Positions 17,112-25,331 of a stretch of 42,082 nt of DNA are shown in pieces (within the stretch, counting starts at the first letter, position 1; each line of letters starts with the position of its first letter). The translations under genes and the position numbers were made by a program. Origin of the DNA: Gammaproteobacteria bacterium (GTDB lineage: Bacteria > Pseudomonadota > Gammaproteobacteria > Thiohalomonadales > Thiohalomonadaceae); contig JALOAT010000035.1 of NCBI GenBank assembly GCA_023228645.1, positions 1-42,082 of the forward strand, in the 5' to 3' direction. The notes beneath the pieces were generated by a model, which searched no databases, was not told the origin of the DNA, and saw only the letters and a list, made by a program, of their open reading frames with translations.

Positions 17112-17357
17112 ATGAGTGAACGCGTGAATGCCGTCCAGGTCGGTGCCCCGGACCCCGAGAAGCGCAACTCCCTCGTGGTGGAAGACTCCGACTATGACTA
17201 CGACGTGCGTGGCCAGGAAGTCCCTGATACGGCCCTGTGCCTTTTCAACGACGTCGAGTTCGTGGAGAAGTCCTATGTGTGCAGTGGCGATCAGCTGTTG
17301 CGCTGCGAAGGCGGCGTGTGGGTACGTATCGGATCCTGTGATCCGGTAAATCCCTGA
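17112..17357 (+). CDS. Small acidic Cys-rich protein, hypothetical (DUF1496-like)
   Basis: The product has 81 residues with a good GAGAGGAGCG ribosome binding site. No signal peptide is seen. The first half is charged, with an acidic/Tyr run (EDSDYDYD). The second half has four cysteines (43, 57, 65, 76) in the arrangement ALC...YVCSGDQLLRC...GSC with aromatic VWV. This resembles the small DUF1496 (YnjH-like) domain, a guess from spacing only. It is 68 bases upstream of the adenylate cyclase start and may be co-transcribed with it. The four cysteines could form two disulfides or a metal site. Confidence 0.7.
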   Translation: MSERVNAVQVGAPDPEKRNSLVVEDSDYDYDVRGQEVPDTALCLFNDVEFVEKSYVCSGDQLLRCEGGVWVRIGSCDPVNP

Positions 17358-17425
17358 TACGCGCCCGTTTACAAGTATTGTCCCGTGTAACGAGTCTCCC
17401 CCAGGGGCGGAGGCGAACAGGCCTC

Positions 17426-20263
17426 ATGACGTTGAACCCTCCCATTACCGTACTGGCCGACGAACACGACTTCGCGGTCGTTCTGAAGCGTTTCATCGCC
17501 CTCAACGACGCGCGGCTCGCCCGCACCCGGGAGGCCTTGCGCCCACGGCAGCGCGACTTCCTCGATCTGCTGCCGCTGTTTTTCCACTTCAACCACCCGT
17601 TGCTGCCCGGTTACAGCGCCGAGTGCCCTGCCGGCGTGTTCGGTTACCACCCGGACGCCGCGGCCATGGAGGCAGTGACACGCCTCGGGCGCGTCCACGT
17701 CCACCGCCACCCGCATCGCAGCATCGCCGTTCAGGCCATTTACCTGATGGGCAGCCCCGGCAGCGTGGCCTACACCGGCGACAGCGACTTCGACGTCTGG
17801 CTATGCCACGATCCGGACCTTTCCCCCGCGCAGCTCGGCGCTCTGCGCGACAAGGCCGACGCGGTGGAGTCCTGGGCAGCGGCCCTCGATCTCGAGGTGC
17901 ACATCTTTTTGGTGCGGCCCGACCAGTTCAAACACGGCGAGACCGAGGCGCTCTCGGCCGAGAGTTGCGGCACGGCGCAACAGCGCCTGCTGCTCGATGA
18001 GTTCTACCGCACCAGCCTGCGCGTGGCCGGCATGTACCCCCTCTGGTGGCTGGTGCCGCCGGACCAGGAGGCCGCCTACGACCACTACGTGCAGGAGATT
18101 CGCCACCAGCGCTATCTCCACGCCCGCGACCTGATCGACTTCGGCGGCCTTGCCCACGTGCCGCCCGAGGAGTTCCTGGGCGCCGCCGTGTGGCAGCTCT
18201 ACAAGGGCATCGATTCGCCTTACAAGTCCGTCCTCAAACTGCTGCTGCTCGAATGCTACGCGCGTGACTACCCCGGCCTTGACCTGCTCAGCACGCGCTT
18301 CAAGAAGGCGATCTATGGCGGCGAGATGGACCCGGACCAGCTCGATCCCTACCTGATGATGTTGGACAAGGTGGAGGACTATCTGAACAGGCGCGGCGAG
18401 AGCGAGCGCCTGAACCTGGCACGGCGCTGTTTCTACTTCAAACTCGACGAGAACCTCTCGGAAGACGAGCCGGCCGTGGCACGCTGGCGTCGTAATCTGC
18501 TCGGCTGGCGTGCGCGCCAGTGGGGCTGGTCGCGTGCCGACCTGTTCGTGCTCGACAGCCGGCACACCTGGAAGGTGGACAAGATCGCCGAGGAACGGCG
18601 CATCCTTTTCGAGGCCCTTTCGGAGAGCTACCGTTTTCTGTCCGATTTCGCGCGGCGCTTCGCCGGGTCGGCGCTGATCAGCCAGCGCGACCTCAATATC
18701 CTCGGCCGCAAGCTCTATTCAGCATTTGAACGCAAGGCTGGCAAGGTCGACCTGCTTGGCCCAGGTTTTGTCGCCAACCTGACCGAGCAGCAACTCACGG
18801 TGCACGAGGCGCTCGACGAAAATCTTAACGCCAGCAGCTGGGTGTTGTATCGCGGCATGGTGAAGCCCGAGGAAACCGCCGAGCACACCCCCGTCAAACG
18901 CTTCCGTTTCGTCACCGAGATGGTCGCATGGTGCTATTTCAACCGGCTCATAGGCAAGGCCACGCACGTGGTGGTGTTCACCCGGCAGAGCCGGCTTGTC
19001 AGCAGCGAACTGAAGGCCATGTTCGGCCGCATGAGTGCGGTCTTTCCCGAGCGCGCCAGCGACCATGGAAGCGTAGCCGACTTTGCCGATCCGGCCCAGG
19101 TGGTGCGCACCACGCTGTTCATCAATGCCGGCCTCGATCCGCTGGCGCGGGTCGAACACGCCGAGGGTCGCATCGCCAGCGGCCGCTCGGATGCGCTCAG
19201 CTACGGTGGCCTCGGCGAGAACCTGGTGCGCACCGTCGATCAGGTGGTGGTGACCAGCTGGCAGGAGGTGCTCACCTATCACTTCAGCGGCGCGAGGGGT
19301 CTGCTGGACTGCCTGTGCGAATACCTGAAATGGGTGCCGCTATCGAGTGGCCGGACGCCGGTGCTGCCGAGCGTCGCCAGTTACAGCCCGACCAAGGGCA
19401 ATGCCATCGCGCGGCGTGTGGATGCGTTGTTCCGCGAGGTGATCGACTGCTACTACTCCGGGCGCAATCCCTCCGCCACGCGCTACGTGCTGCAGGTGGA
19501 GCACAGCTTCTTCGTGCTCAGCTTCGACGGCGACCTGCCCAGCTATCAGGTCCTCGACAATCAGGCGGCGCTGCTGCGCTACCTGGGCGCGCCGCAGAAG
19601 GACTTCGGCCCGGTGGTATTCGATAGCCACATGCAGGCGGACCGGGTCATGGCGCTGGTGTTCAGCTACAACCGGCCCGGCATCGTGCAGCTGTTCTACC
19701 GCGTGCTGGGTGCGCAGGTGGATGTGTACGTGCTCGATGAACGCGGTTCGCTGTTCTACCGTCGCACGCCGTTCCACGATGCCGATGCCCTGCTCAGCCA
19801 ATACAGCCATTTTTTCGAGGCAGTGCTCAATCGCGTGAAGTTCCAGATGCAGGACGGCCGGCCGGTGCGTGGCGCGGAGGGCCTGGAGTTTTTCCAGGTG
19901 AAACAGGAAGGCGGGCGCCTGCGGGTGGTGAGCCGGCGACCGCGTTTCAGCAACCCCGGCGAGCAGTTCATCAGCCTGCAGGTCATCGTCGACGTGGACG
20001 ACCAAGGCCGCACCACGTTCTCGCTCTACTGCAACGGCCGCGAGTTCTGCTCACCGGAAAGCGGCGGCCGGGTGCTGGACGAAGTGGCGCGCTACATGCT
20101 GGAACTGCGCCGCGGCCGCCAGGCCTATCCCATCTACATAACCGACATCTCCATGTCCCCCGCCGTGCTCGGCGAAGAAGGCGTCGGTCGCATCCAGACC
20201 ATCCACTTCCTCAACTACAAACACCGCATCGAGGAAAAGCTCAATCAGTCTTTGAAGAGCTAA
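17426..20263 (+). CDS. cyaA: Class I adenylate cyclase
   Basis: The product has 945 residues when started at ATG 17426 with GGAGG upstream; an in-frame start at 17378 would add 16 residues with no clear signal. It makes cAMP from ATP in the cytoplasm, the second messenger of CRP/Vfr. The N-terminal catalytic domain has the nucleotidyltransferase motif GSPGSVAYTGDSDFDVW at 109-125, with metal ligands D121 and D123. The rest of the enterobacterial-type CyaA sequence is recognisable (LYKGIDSPYKSVLKLLLLE, NILGRKLYSAFERK, NRLIGK). The length fits the ~950-residue pseudomonad form, including the C-terminal regulatory region. A CRP-type site at 28704-28725 shows a plausible local target. A REP-like hairpin pair follows the stop. 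Confidence 0.97.
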   Translation: MTLNPPITVLADEHDFAVVLKRFIALNDARLARTREALRPRQRDFLDLLPLFFHFNHPLLPGYSAECPAGVFGYHPDAAAMEAVTRLGRVHVHRHPHRSIAVQAIYLMGSPGSVAYTGDSDFDVWLCHDPDLSPAQLGALRDKADAVESWAAALDLEVHIFLVRPDQFKHGETEALSAESCGTAQQRLLLDEFYRTSLRVAGMYPLWWLVPPDQEAAYDHYVQEIRHQRYLHARDLIDFGGLAHVPPEEFLGAAVWQLYKGIDSPYKSVLKLLLLECYARDYPGLDLLSTRFKKAIYGGEMDPDQLDPYLMMLDKVEDYLNRRGESERLNLARRCFYFKLDENLSEDEPAVARWRRNLLGWRARQWGWSRADLFVLDSRHTWKVDKIAEERRILFEALSESYRFLSDFARRFAGSALISQRDLNILGRKLYSAFERKAGKVDLLGPGFVANLTEQQLTVHEALDENLNASSWVLYRGMVKPEETAEHTPVKRFRFVTEMVAWCYFNRLIGKATHVVVFTRQSRLVSSELKAMFGRMSAVFPERASDHGSVADFADPAQVVRTTLFINAGLDPLARVEHAEGRIASGRSDALSYGGLGENLVRTVDQVVVTSWQEVLTYHFSGARGLLDCLCEYLKWVPLSSGRTPVLPSVASYSPTKGNAIARRVDALFREVIDCYYSGRNPSATRYVLQVEHSFFVLSFDGDLPSYQVLDNQAALLRYLGAPQKDFGPVVFDSHMQADRVMALVFSYNRPGIVQLFYRVLGAQVDVYVLDERGSLFYRRTPFHDADALLSQYSHFFEAVLNRVKFQMQDGRPVRGAEGLEFFQVKQEGGRLRVVSRRPRFSNPGEQFISLQVIVDVDDQGRTTFSLYCNGREFCSPESGGRVLDEVARYMLELRRGRQAYPIYITDISMSPAVLGEEGVGRIQTIHFLNYKHRIEEKLNQSLKS

Positions 20264-20297
20264 GGCGTGAAGTCTGGCGGGGATGTTCTGTGCCACG

Positions 20298-20362
20298 GTG
20301 GGAGCGAGCTTCTGCTCGCGACAGCGCGGGCGGAAAAATCGCGAGCAGAAGCTCGCTCCCAC
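20298..20362. repeat. REP/BIME-like palindromic pair, 24-bp perfect inverted repeat
   Basis: Arm 1 at 20298-20321 and arm 2 at 20339-20362 are exact reverse complements, with 17 bases between them. Each arm is itself a hairpin (GCGAGC TTCT GCTCGC). The core GTGGGAGCGAGCTT-GCTCGCGA resembles the abundant Pseudomonas REP element. It lies between convergent cyaA and the DUF302 gene, where such elements often stabilise mRNA ends or stop transcription. Confidence 0.93.
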
Positions 20363-20448
20363 ACTTGGATGTGTTGTGCAGGAGCCCAGTCCTCCCGGCG
20401 ATGCCTTGGTCCGTTGTCACCGCGCCGCAGCATCCCGGCTGGACGTGC

Positions 20449-20898
20449 TCACCTCAGCGCGCGCAGGCTCTCCATGACCACCGCGAGATCGTCGCGCCAG
20501 CGCCGGAACACCGGCGCCATGGCCGGATCGGGCACGAGGCGTTGCAGCATGAGCGGGTCGGCGCCGACCACCAGGGTCTCCTCGCCCTCCGCGAAGATGG
20601 TCACCTGCAACGGCAGGTAGGGGATGAGCTGCGGATAGCGCGCCGACAGGGCGCGGATCTCCTCGGGCTTGCCGAAGAACACCACGCGGTATTTGTCGGT
20701 GGCGAAGCCCATCTCCGTGAGCCCCACGTCCACGTGCTGCACGCGCGACAGCACATAACCCTGGCGGGTGATGGCCTCCTGCAACGCCAGCATGGTCTCC
20801 GGGAATGATTGTGCCGAGCGCGCCATGAACAGTTCCTCGGCGCCGGCGATGGAGGCGAGGCACAGCAAGGCGGTGGCGACGAGATGTCGCAAACTCAT
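20449..20898 (-). CDS. Exported DUF302 protein
   Basis: The product has 149 residues. Residues 1-19 are a signal peptide (LVATALLCLASIAGA). The rest matches DUF302: an opening helix (FPETMLALQEAITRQGYVLSRVQHVDVGL), a beta strand (YRVVFFGKP) and IPYLPLQVTIFAEGEETLVVGADP. DUF302 proteins are small periplasmic or cytoplasmic alpha/beta proteins of unknown biochemical role that often sit beside cytochrome or sulfur-oxidation genes. The ATG overlaps the TGA of the cytochrome-DUF302 gene (ATGA), so the two are made together. No heme motif or Cys pair is present. Confidence 0.85.
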   Translation of the reverse strand: MSLRHLVATALLCLASIAGAEELFMARSAQSFPETMLALQEAITRQGYVLSRVQHVDVGLTEMGFATDKYRVVFFGKPEEIRALSARYPQLIPYLPLQVTIFAEGEETLVVGADPLMLQRLVPDPAMAPVFRRWRDDLAVVMESLRALR

Positions 20899-21938
20899 AG
20901 CGTGGCCTCCTCCAGAATGCCTTCGTACAACTCGGTCATCTCGTCACAGGCGGCGTCGAGTTCACGGTTGTTGTAAAGCGCCGACAGGTGCTTGGGATTG
21001 ATGCTGAGCACTTTCACCACCCCGTCCTGCTCCACCACGGTCACGCGGCACGGCAGAAACAGGCCAACGCGCGGGTCGAGGCTGAGGGCCTGGTTGATGA
21101 AATTGAAGTTGCAGAAATAGACGATGACCTGTTTGGCGTTCTCTTCGCCTTCCGGGAAGAAGCCGTGCTCCAGGCGTTGCTCGCGGATGAGGCGGAAATT
21201 CTTGCCGATGGCCGCGCGCTTCATGTTCTCCACCGTCTCCTCCAGCGAGTAGGACGATTCGGCCTCCAGGATCATGGGCTCGTCGAGCGGCGGGGGCTGG
21301 GCGGGCGCACTTGCCTCGAAGCTGCGCACGAAGGCAACGATGTTGTTGATGTCCTGCTCGGAGAGGCCCTGATCCAGGTAGGAGATCATGGGCGTGCCCT
21401 CGCGTCCCCGCATGAGCGTGGCCTTGATCATCGCGTCGGAGGCCGCGGCCAGGAAGCCGGCGTTGTTGAGGGCCGGGGGCATGATGGGCAGGTCGCGCGG
21501 ACGGGAGAAGGTCACCCCCGTGCCGTGGCCGCCTTCGCCGTTGGCGCCGTGGCAGGCGGCGCAGTGCTGCGCGAACAGGGCGCGGCCCTTCTCCACGTCG
21601 CCATGCACACGTGCCGATGAGGGCGCCCGCGCCGCCGGTGCATCCGGTTTGGCGAAGCTGCGCAGGTGGCCGACGATGGCTTCCACCTCCGCGTCGGCCA
21701 GGGAACGGAAGGCGGGCATGACGCGGCCGGGGCGGCCGTTGCGCAGGGTCTTGCGCAGGAAATCGTCATCCGCCGTGGACAGAAAGTCCGGCAGCGCGAG
21801 CGGCACACCGACCCCGCCCTCGCCGTGCAGGCCGTGGCAGGCCGCGCAGTGCTGGCCGTAGAGCTGCGCACCGTCGGCGGCCACGGCGGCAGGCAGCGCC
21901 CCGGCGAGCATGACCGCAAGCAGAATTACCTTGAACAT
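20895..21938 (-). CDS. Diheme cytochrome c fused to DUF302
   Basis: The product has 347 residues from ATG 21938, set by GGGAGGA upstream; the longer frame starts inside noncoding DNA. Residues 1-20 are a signal peptide. Two class I cytochrome c domains follow, each with CAACH (31-35 and 126-130) and distal Met candidates in PAFRSL/PIMPP and GTPMISYLDQGLSEQDI. Residues about 232-345 are a DUF302 domain (TVENMKRAAIGKNFRLIREQRLEHGFF, LPCRVTVVEQDGVVKVLSINP) with two cysteines (276, 297). It is probably a periplasmic electron carrier whose DUF302 part binds a partner or small ligand. It is coupled to a second DUF302 gene. A possible -10 (TATACT) lies at 21970-21965. Confidence 0.92.
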   Translation of the reverse strand: MFKVILLAVMLAGALPAAVAADGAQLYGQHCAACHGLHGEGGVGVPLALPDFLSTADDDFLRKTLRNGRPGRVMPAFRSLADAEVEAIVGHLRSFAKPDAPAARAPSSARVHGDVEKGRALFAQHCAACHGANGEGGHGTGVTFSRPRDLPIMPPALNNAGFLAAASDAMIKATLMRGREGTPMISYLDQGLSEQDINNIVAFVRSFEASAPAQPPPLDEPMILEAESSYSLEETVENMKRAAIGKNFRLIREQRLEHGFFPEGEENAKQVIVYFCNFNFINQALSLDPRVGLFLPCRVTVVEQDGVVKVLSINPKHLSALYNNRELDAACDEMTELYEGILEEATL

Positions 21939-21964
21939 TCCGTCCTCCCCTCTGTGTGGGCGGA

Positions 21965-21970
21965 AGTATA
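21965..21970 (-). promoter_or_regulatory. Possible -10 box for the cytochrome-DUF302 gene
   Basis: TATACT is read leftward, 27-32 bases before the ATG at 21938. A CCCGG/CCGGG hairpin just upstream may end the cyaY message. No good -35 is seen at 17 bases, so this is tentative. Confidence 0.3.
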
Positions 21971-22003
21971 TGCGCCCGGTTTTGCGCCGGGTGTTGATCG
22001 GGA

Positions 22004-22324
22004 TCAGCCGAGCGCTACCGGCTCGCCGGCCTGCGCGCTGGCCAGTTCGGTGAGCACCGCCAGCAATTCGCGGCCGTCCTTGTCCCGCTGCCACTGGTCC
22101 GCCTCGGCGGCGTGATCGAAGTGAAAGCCGCCGCTGCGCGCGGCCACCCAGATCTGCCGCACCGGCGTCTGGCGGTTTACCACGATCTGCGAGCCGTCTT
22201 CGAAGCGCAGGGTGAGGATGCCGCCGGCATTCTCATAGTCGATGTCCGCACCGCTCGCATCGATGGCCTCCTCGATGTGCAGCAGCATGGTGTCGACGCG
22301 TTGGTTGAATTCCGATTCACTCAT
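22004..22324 (-). CDS. cyaY: Frataxin homolog, iron-sulfur cluster assembly regulator
   Basis: The product has 106 residues from ATG 22324; an adjacent ATG at 22327 would add one Met. It is the normal CyaY length. The first helix has acidic and His residues (MLLHIEEAIDASGADIDYENAGG). The strands include LTLRFEDGSQIVVNRQTPVRQIWVAARSGGFHF, the frataxin signature with conserved Trp, followed by a C-terminal helix (GRELLAVLTELAS). CyaY binds iron through the acidic ridge and modulates IscS. Placement divergent from lptM-lysA and near cyaA is the classical gammaproteobacterial arrangement. Confidence 0.95.
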   Translation of the reverse strand: MSESEFNQRVDTMLLHIEEAIDASGADIDYENAGGILTLRFEDGSQIVVNRQTPVRQIWVAARSGGFHFDHAAEADQWQRDKDGRELLAVLTELASAQAGEPVALG

Positions 22325-22397
22325 CATGGGCTGGACCTTTGTGGAAGAGGAGAGATCTAACTCAAAGGCGAGACCGGCGCAAAGTCTTGCGTCGAAA

Positions 22398-22486
22398 CGC
22401 GGAGGTCGCGGAGGCGCGGAGGACGCAGAGAAAACCCTTTGAAATGCCTTTTCCTCCGCGCCCTCCGCGCCTCCGCGACCTCCGCG
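22398..22486. repeat. 25-bp perfect inverted repeat (GGAGG/CCTCC type)
   Basis: Arm 1 (22398-22422) and arm 2 (22462-22486) are exact reverse complements, 39 bases apart. The arms are made of repeated CGCGGAGG units. This is a known style of intergenic palindrome in gammaproteobacteria. It lies between divergent cyaY and lptM, inside what should be the promoter region, 82 bases before lptM. Confidence 0.9.
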
Positions 22487-22534
22487 ACCAATCCTGCACA
22501 TGCGCGCCGCAAGACGCCCGCCCTACCGCGCAGG

Positions 22535-22540
22535 TATAAT
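22535..22540 (+). promoter_or_regulatory. -10 box of the lptM-lysA promoter
   Basis: A perfect TATAAT lies 28 bases before the lptM ATG, which would give a leader of about 20 bases containing CCGGAG as ribosome binding site. The -35 region is poor. Confidence 0.55.
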
Positions 22541-22567
22541 CGGTGGCACTTTTCCGGAGATTGTTCC

Positions 22568-22702
22568 ATGTTCTGTCACTGCCGTGCCCAGTACCTGCTG
22601 TGGGCCGTCATCGCCGTGCTCGGCATCCTGGCCATGCTCGCCGGCTGCGGGGCCAAGGGCGATCTCTATCTCCCCAAGCAGACCGTTCAGGAACAGCACT
22701 GA
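22568..22702 (+). CDS. lptM: Small lipoprotein LptM (YifL-like)
   Basis: The product has 44 residues. A hydrophobic signal (LLWAVIAVLGILAML) ends with the lipobox L-A-G-C, followed directly by the family signature GAKGDLYLP. LptM is an outer-membrane lipoprotein reported to help oxidative maturation of LptD in LPS transport. It is almost always just upstream of lysA, as here, where the stop and the lysA ATG are one base apart. Confidence 0.92.
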   Translation: MFCHCRAQYLLWAVIAVLGILAMLAGCGAKGDLYLPKQTVQEQH

Positions 22703-22703
22703 C

Positions 22704-23948
22704 ATGGACCATTTTCAGTATCGCGACGGCCGCCTGTACGGCGAGGACGTGGACTTGGCGCGGGTCGCCGAGGAGTTCGGTACGCCCTGCTACGTCTATT
22801 CCCGCGCCACCCTCGAACGTCATTTCCGCGCCTTCGACGCGGCCTTCGCCGGCCAGGAACACCTGGTCTGCTATGCGGTGAAGGCGAATTCCAACCTGGC
22901 GGTGTTGAACGTGCTCGCGCGCCTCGGCGCCGGCTTCGACATCGTCTCCGTGGGCGAGCTGGAACGCGTGCTGGCGGCCGGCGGCGACCCGGCCAAGGTG
23001 GTGTTTTCGGGCGTGGGCAAGCGCGCCGATGAAATGCGCCGGGCGCTCGACGTGGGCATTCACTGCTTCAACGTGGAGTCCGAACCGGAGCTGGAGCGCC
23101 TGGACCGGGTGGCCGGTGAGCTGGGCCTGCGCGCGCCGGTGTCGCTGCGCGTGAACCCGGACGTGGATGCCAAGACCCACCCGTACATCTCCACGGGCCT
23201 GAAGGAGAACAAGTTCGGCATCGACATCGCCCGGGCCCCCGAGGTGTATGCCCGCGCGGCGGAGATGGCGAACCTGGAGATCCTGGGTGTGGACTGCCAC
23301 ATCGGCTCACAGATCACCCAGGTCGGGCCCTTCGTGGACGCCCTGGAGCGGGTGCTGGGCCTGGTCGACACCCTGTGCGAGCGCGGCATCCCCTTGCGCC
23401 ACCTGGACCTGGGCGGCGGTCTCGGCATCTGCTACCGCGACGAGACCCCGCCGCTGCCCGGCGACTACGCCGCGCCGCTGCTCGATCGCCTGGCCGGCCG
23501 CGACCTCCAGGTGATCATCGAGCCGGGTCGCGCCATCGTCGGCAATGCCGGTGTGCTGCTCACCCGCGTCGAATACCTCAAGCACACCGGGCACAAGGAT
23601 TTCGCCGTGGTGGACGCGGCCATGAACGATCTCATGCGCCCGACCCTGTACGGCGCCTGGATGAACATCGTGCCGGTGGTGGAGCGCCGCGGCGAGGCGC
23701 GCAAATACGATATCGTCGGCCCCATCTGCGAGACCGGCGACTTCATCGGCAAGGAGCGCACCCTCGCGCTCGAAGAAGGCGACCTGCTCGCAGTGCGCTC
23801 GGCGGGCGCCTACGGCTTCTCCATGAGCTCGAACTACAACACCCGTCCGCGCGCCGCCGAGGTGATGGTGGACGGCCCGCGCATGCACCTGGTGCGCGCG
23901 CGCGAGCGCATCGCCGACCTGTTCGCCGGTGAGCAGTTGTTGCCCTGA
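22704..23948 (+). CDS. lysA: Diaminopimelate decarboxylase
   Basis: The product has 414 residues and catalyses the last step of lysine synthesis, meso-diaminopimelate to lysine plus CO2, in the cytoplasm. The PLP lysine is K60 in CYAVKAN. Phosphate-binding and substrate motifs are present: HIGSQIT, DLGGGLGI, EPGRAIVGNAG, and the catalytic Cys region PICETGDF followed by YGFSMSSNYN. The length is normal. The start at 22704 is supported by MDHFQYRDGRLYGED, typical of gammaproteobacterial LysA. Translation is probably coupled to lptM. Confidence 0.98.
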   Translation: MDHFQYRDGRLYGEDVDLARVAEEFGTPCYVYSRATLERHFRAFDAAFAGQEHLVCYAVKANSNLAVLNVLARLGAGFDIVSVGELERVLAAGGDPAKVVFSGVGKRADEMRRALDVGIHCFNVESEPELERLDRVAGELGLRAPVSLRVNPDVDAKTHPYISTGLKENKFGIDIARAPEVYARAAEMANLEILGVDCHIGSQITQVGPFVDALERVLGLVDTLCERGIPLRHLDLGGGLGICYRDETPPLPGDYAAPLLDRLAGRDLQVIIEPGRAIVGNAGVLLTRVEYLKHTGHKDFAVVDAAMNDLMRPTLYGAWMNIVPVVERRGEARKYDIVGPICETGDFIGKERTLALEEGDLLAVRSAGAYGFSMSSNYNTRPRAAEVMVDGPRMHLVRARERIADLFAGEQLLP

Positions 23949-23963
23949 GAACCCGGCCCATAG

Positions 23964-24013
23964 GGCGGGCCGTGCCCGCCGCTGCCCAAGCCGGACGGCG
24001 GCCACGGGCCGCC
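23964..24013. repeat. Two adjacent 17-base hairpins after lysA
   Basis: GGCGGGC CGT GCCCGCC (23964-23980) and GGCGGCC ACG GGCCGCC (23997-24013) are each perfect stems. The second is similar to the reverse complement of the first, so the pair is REP-like. They fill most of the 84-base gap before the CoA-binding gene. No T-run follows. Confidence 0.7.
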
Positions 24014-24032
24014 CCTTGAGGAGTTTGCGTCG

Positions 24033-24479
24033 ATGAACTTCGAAAATCCTTCCCCCGAGGCCATCGCCGACCTGCTGCGCCGGGTACGGCGCATCGCCGT
24101 GGTGGGCGCCTCGCCCAAGGCCGGCCGCCCGAGCCATTTCGTCGCCGCCGAGCTCCAGCGCTTCGGCTACGAGATGATCCCGGTGCGCCCGGCCACCGCC
24201 AGCGTGCTGGGCGTGCCGGCCTATGCGAATCTCGCAGACATCCCCGGCCCCATCGATCTGGTCGACGTGTTCCGTGCCCCTGAGCACGTGGAGCCCATCG
24301 TCGATGCCTGCATCGCCCTGAAGGTCCCGGCCCTGTGGCTGCAGGACGGGGTGATCAACGAGGCCGCCGCCGAGCGCGCCCGCGCCGCCGGCATCACCGT
24401 GATCATGGACCGCTGCATCTACCGCGACTGCGTGGCCTGCGGCATCGACGGCCTTTCCATTGCCGGGGCGAGCCAGTAA
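24033..24479 (+). CDS. CoA-binding domain protein (YccU-like)
   Basis: The product has 148 residues with GAGGAG ten bases before the ATG. It has a Rossmann-like CoA_binding_2 fold: IAVVGASPKAGRPSHFVAAELQRFGYEMIPVRP, PGPIDLVDVFRAPEHVEPIVDACIALKVPALWLQDGVIN and a terminal MDRCIYRDC. Members bind CoA. E. coli YccU has no settled role. It lies between lysA and dapF, 9 bases before dapF, so it is probably in the same transcript. Confidence 0.93.
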   Translation: MNFENPSPEAIADLLRRVRRIAVVGASPKAGRPSHFVAAELQRFGYEMIPVRPATASVLGVPAYANLADIPGPIDLVDVFRAPEHVEPIVDACIALKVPALWLQDGVINEAAAERARAAGITVIMDRCIYRDCVACGIDGLSIAGASQ

Positions 24480-24488
24480 CCTGCCGCC

Positions 24489-25331
24489 ATGCCTCTCGCC
24501 TTCACCAAGATGCACGGCCTCGGCAACGACTTCGTGGTCATCGATGCCGTGCGCCAGGACGTCTCCCTCAGCACCGACCAGGTGCGCTTCCTGGCCCATC
24601 GCCGCTTCGGCATCGGCTGCGACCAGCTACTGCTGGTGGAACCTGCCGGCCGCCCCGATGTGGACTTCCGTTACCGCATCTTCAACGCCGACGGCAGCGA
24701 AGTGGGCCAATGCGGCAACGGCGCGCGCTGCTTTGCACAGTTCGTGCGCGAGCAGGGGCTCACCGACAAGGACACCATCGTGGTGGAGACCGCCTCGGGC
24801 GTCATCACCCTGTACGTGGAGCCGGACGGGCAGATCCGCGTGAACATGGGGGCGCCGTGCTTTGCCCCGGCGCAGATCCCCTTCCGGGCGGAACAGGAAG
24901 AGGACCGCTACGGCCTGGAGCTGCCGGGCGCAGAGGCCGGCCAGGCCTACACCCTCGGCGTGGTGTCCATGGGCAATCCCCATGCGGTCCTGCAAGTGCA
25001 GGACGTCGCCGCCGTGCCGGTGGGCGAGCTCGGTCCCGCCATGGAAAACCACCCGCGTTTCCCCGAACGCGTGAATGTGGGCTTCATGCAGGTCATGGAT
25101 CGCACCCGCATTCGCCTGCGTGTCCACGAGCGCGGCGCCGGCGAGACCCTGGCCTGTGGCACTGGCGCCTGTGCCGCGGTCGTGGTCGGCCGGCGTTGGG
25201 AGTTGCTCGACGAACAGGTCCAGGTCGAGCTGCCGGGCGGAGCGCTCACCATCCGCTGGGCCGGCGCTGATGAACCCGTGTGGATGATCGGCCCTGCCAC
25301 CACCGTCTTCGAAGGAAAGATCACCCTATGA
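24489..25331 (+). CDS. dapF: Diaminopimelate epimerase
   Basis: The product has 280 residues and converts LL- to meso-diaminopimelate for lysine and peptidoglycan. It opens with the conserved KMHGLGNDFVVID. The two catalytic cysteines are C75 in GQCGNGARC and C223 in ETLACGTGACA. Length and motifs are standard. The stop overlaps the next ATG (ATGA at 25328-25331), the usual start of the dapF-DUF484-xerC operon. Confidence 0.98.
   Translation: MPLAFTKMHGLGNDFVVIDAVRQDVSLSTDQVRFLAHRRFGIGCDQLLLVEPAGRPDVDFRYRIFNADGSEVGQCGNGARCFAQFVREQGLTDKDTIVVETASGVITLYVEPDGQIRVNMGAPCFAPAQIPFRAEQEEDRYGLELPGAEAGQAYTLGVVSMGNPHAVLQVQDVAAVPVGELGPAMENHPRFPERVNVGFMQVMDRTRIRLRVHERGAGETLACGTGACAAVVVGRRWELLDEQVQVELPGGALTIRWAGADEPVWMIGPATTVFEGKITL

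Noticed and set aside
22398..22486. CRISPR-like repeat
   Set aside because: There is only one inverted pair, with no regular direct repeats or spacers and no cas genes.
23307..24599. 430-codon minus-strand frame over lysA and the CoA-binding gene
   Set aside because: It is antisense to two clear enzymes, with His/Gly/Val-biased composition and no motif.
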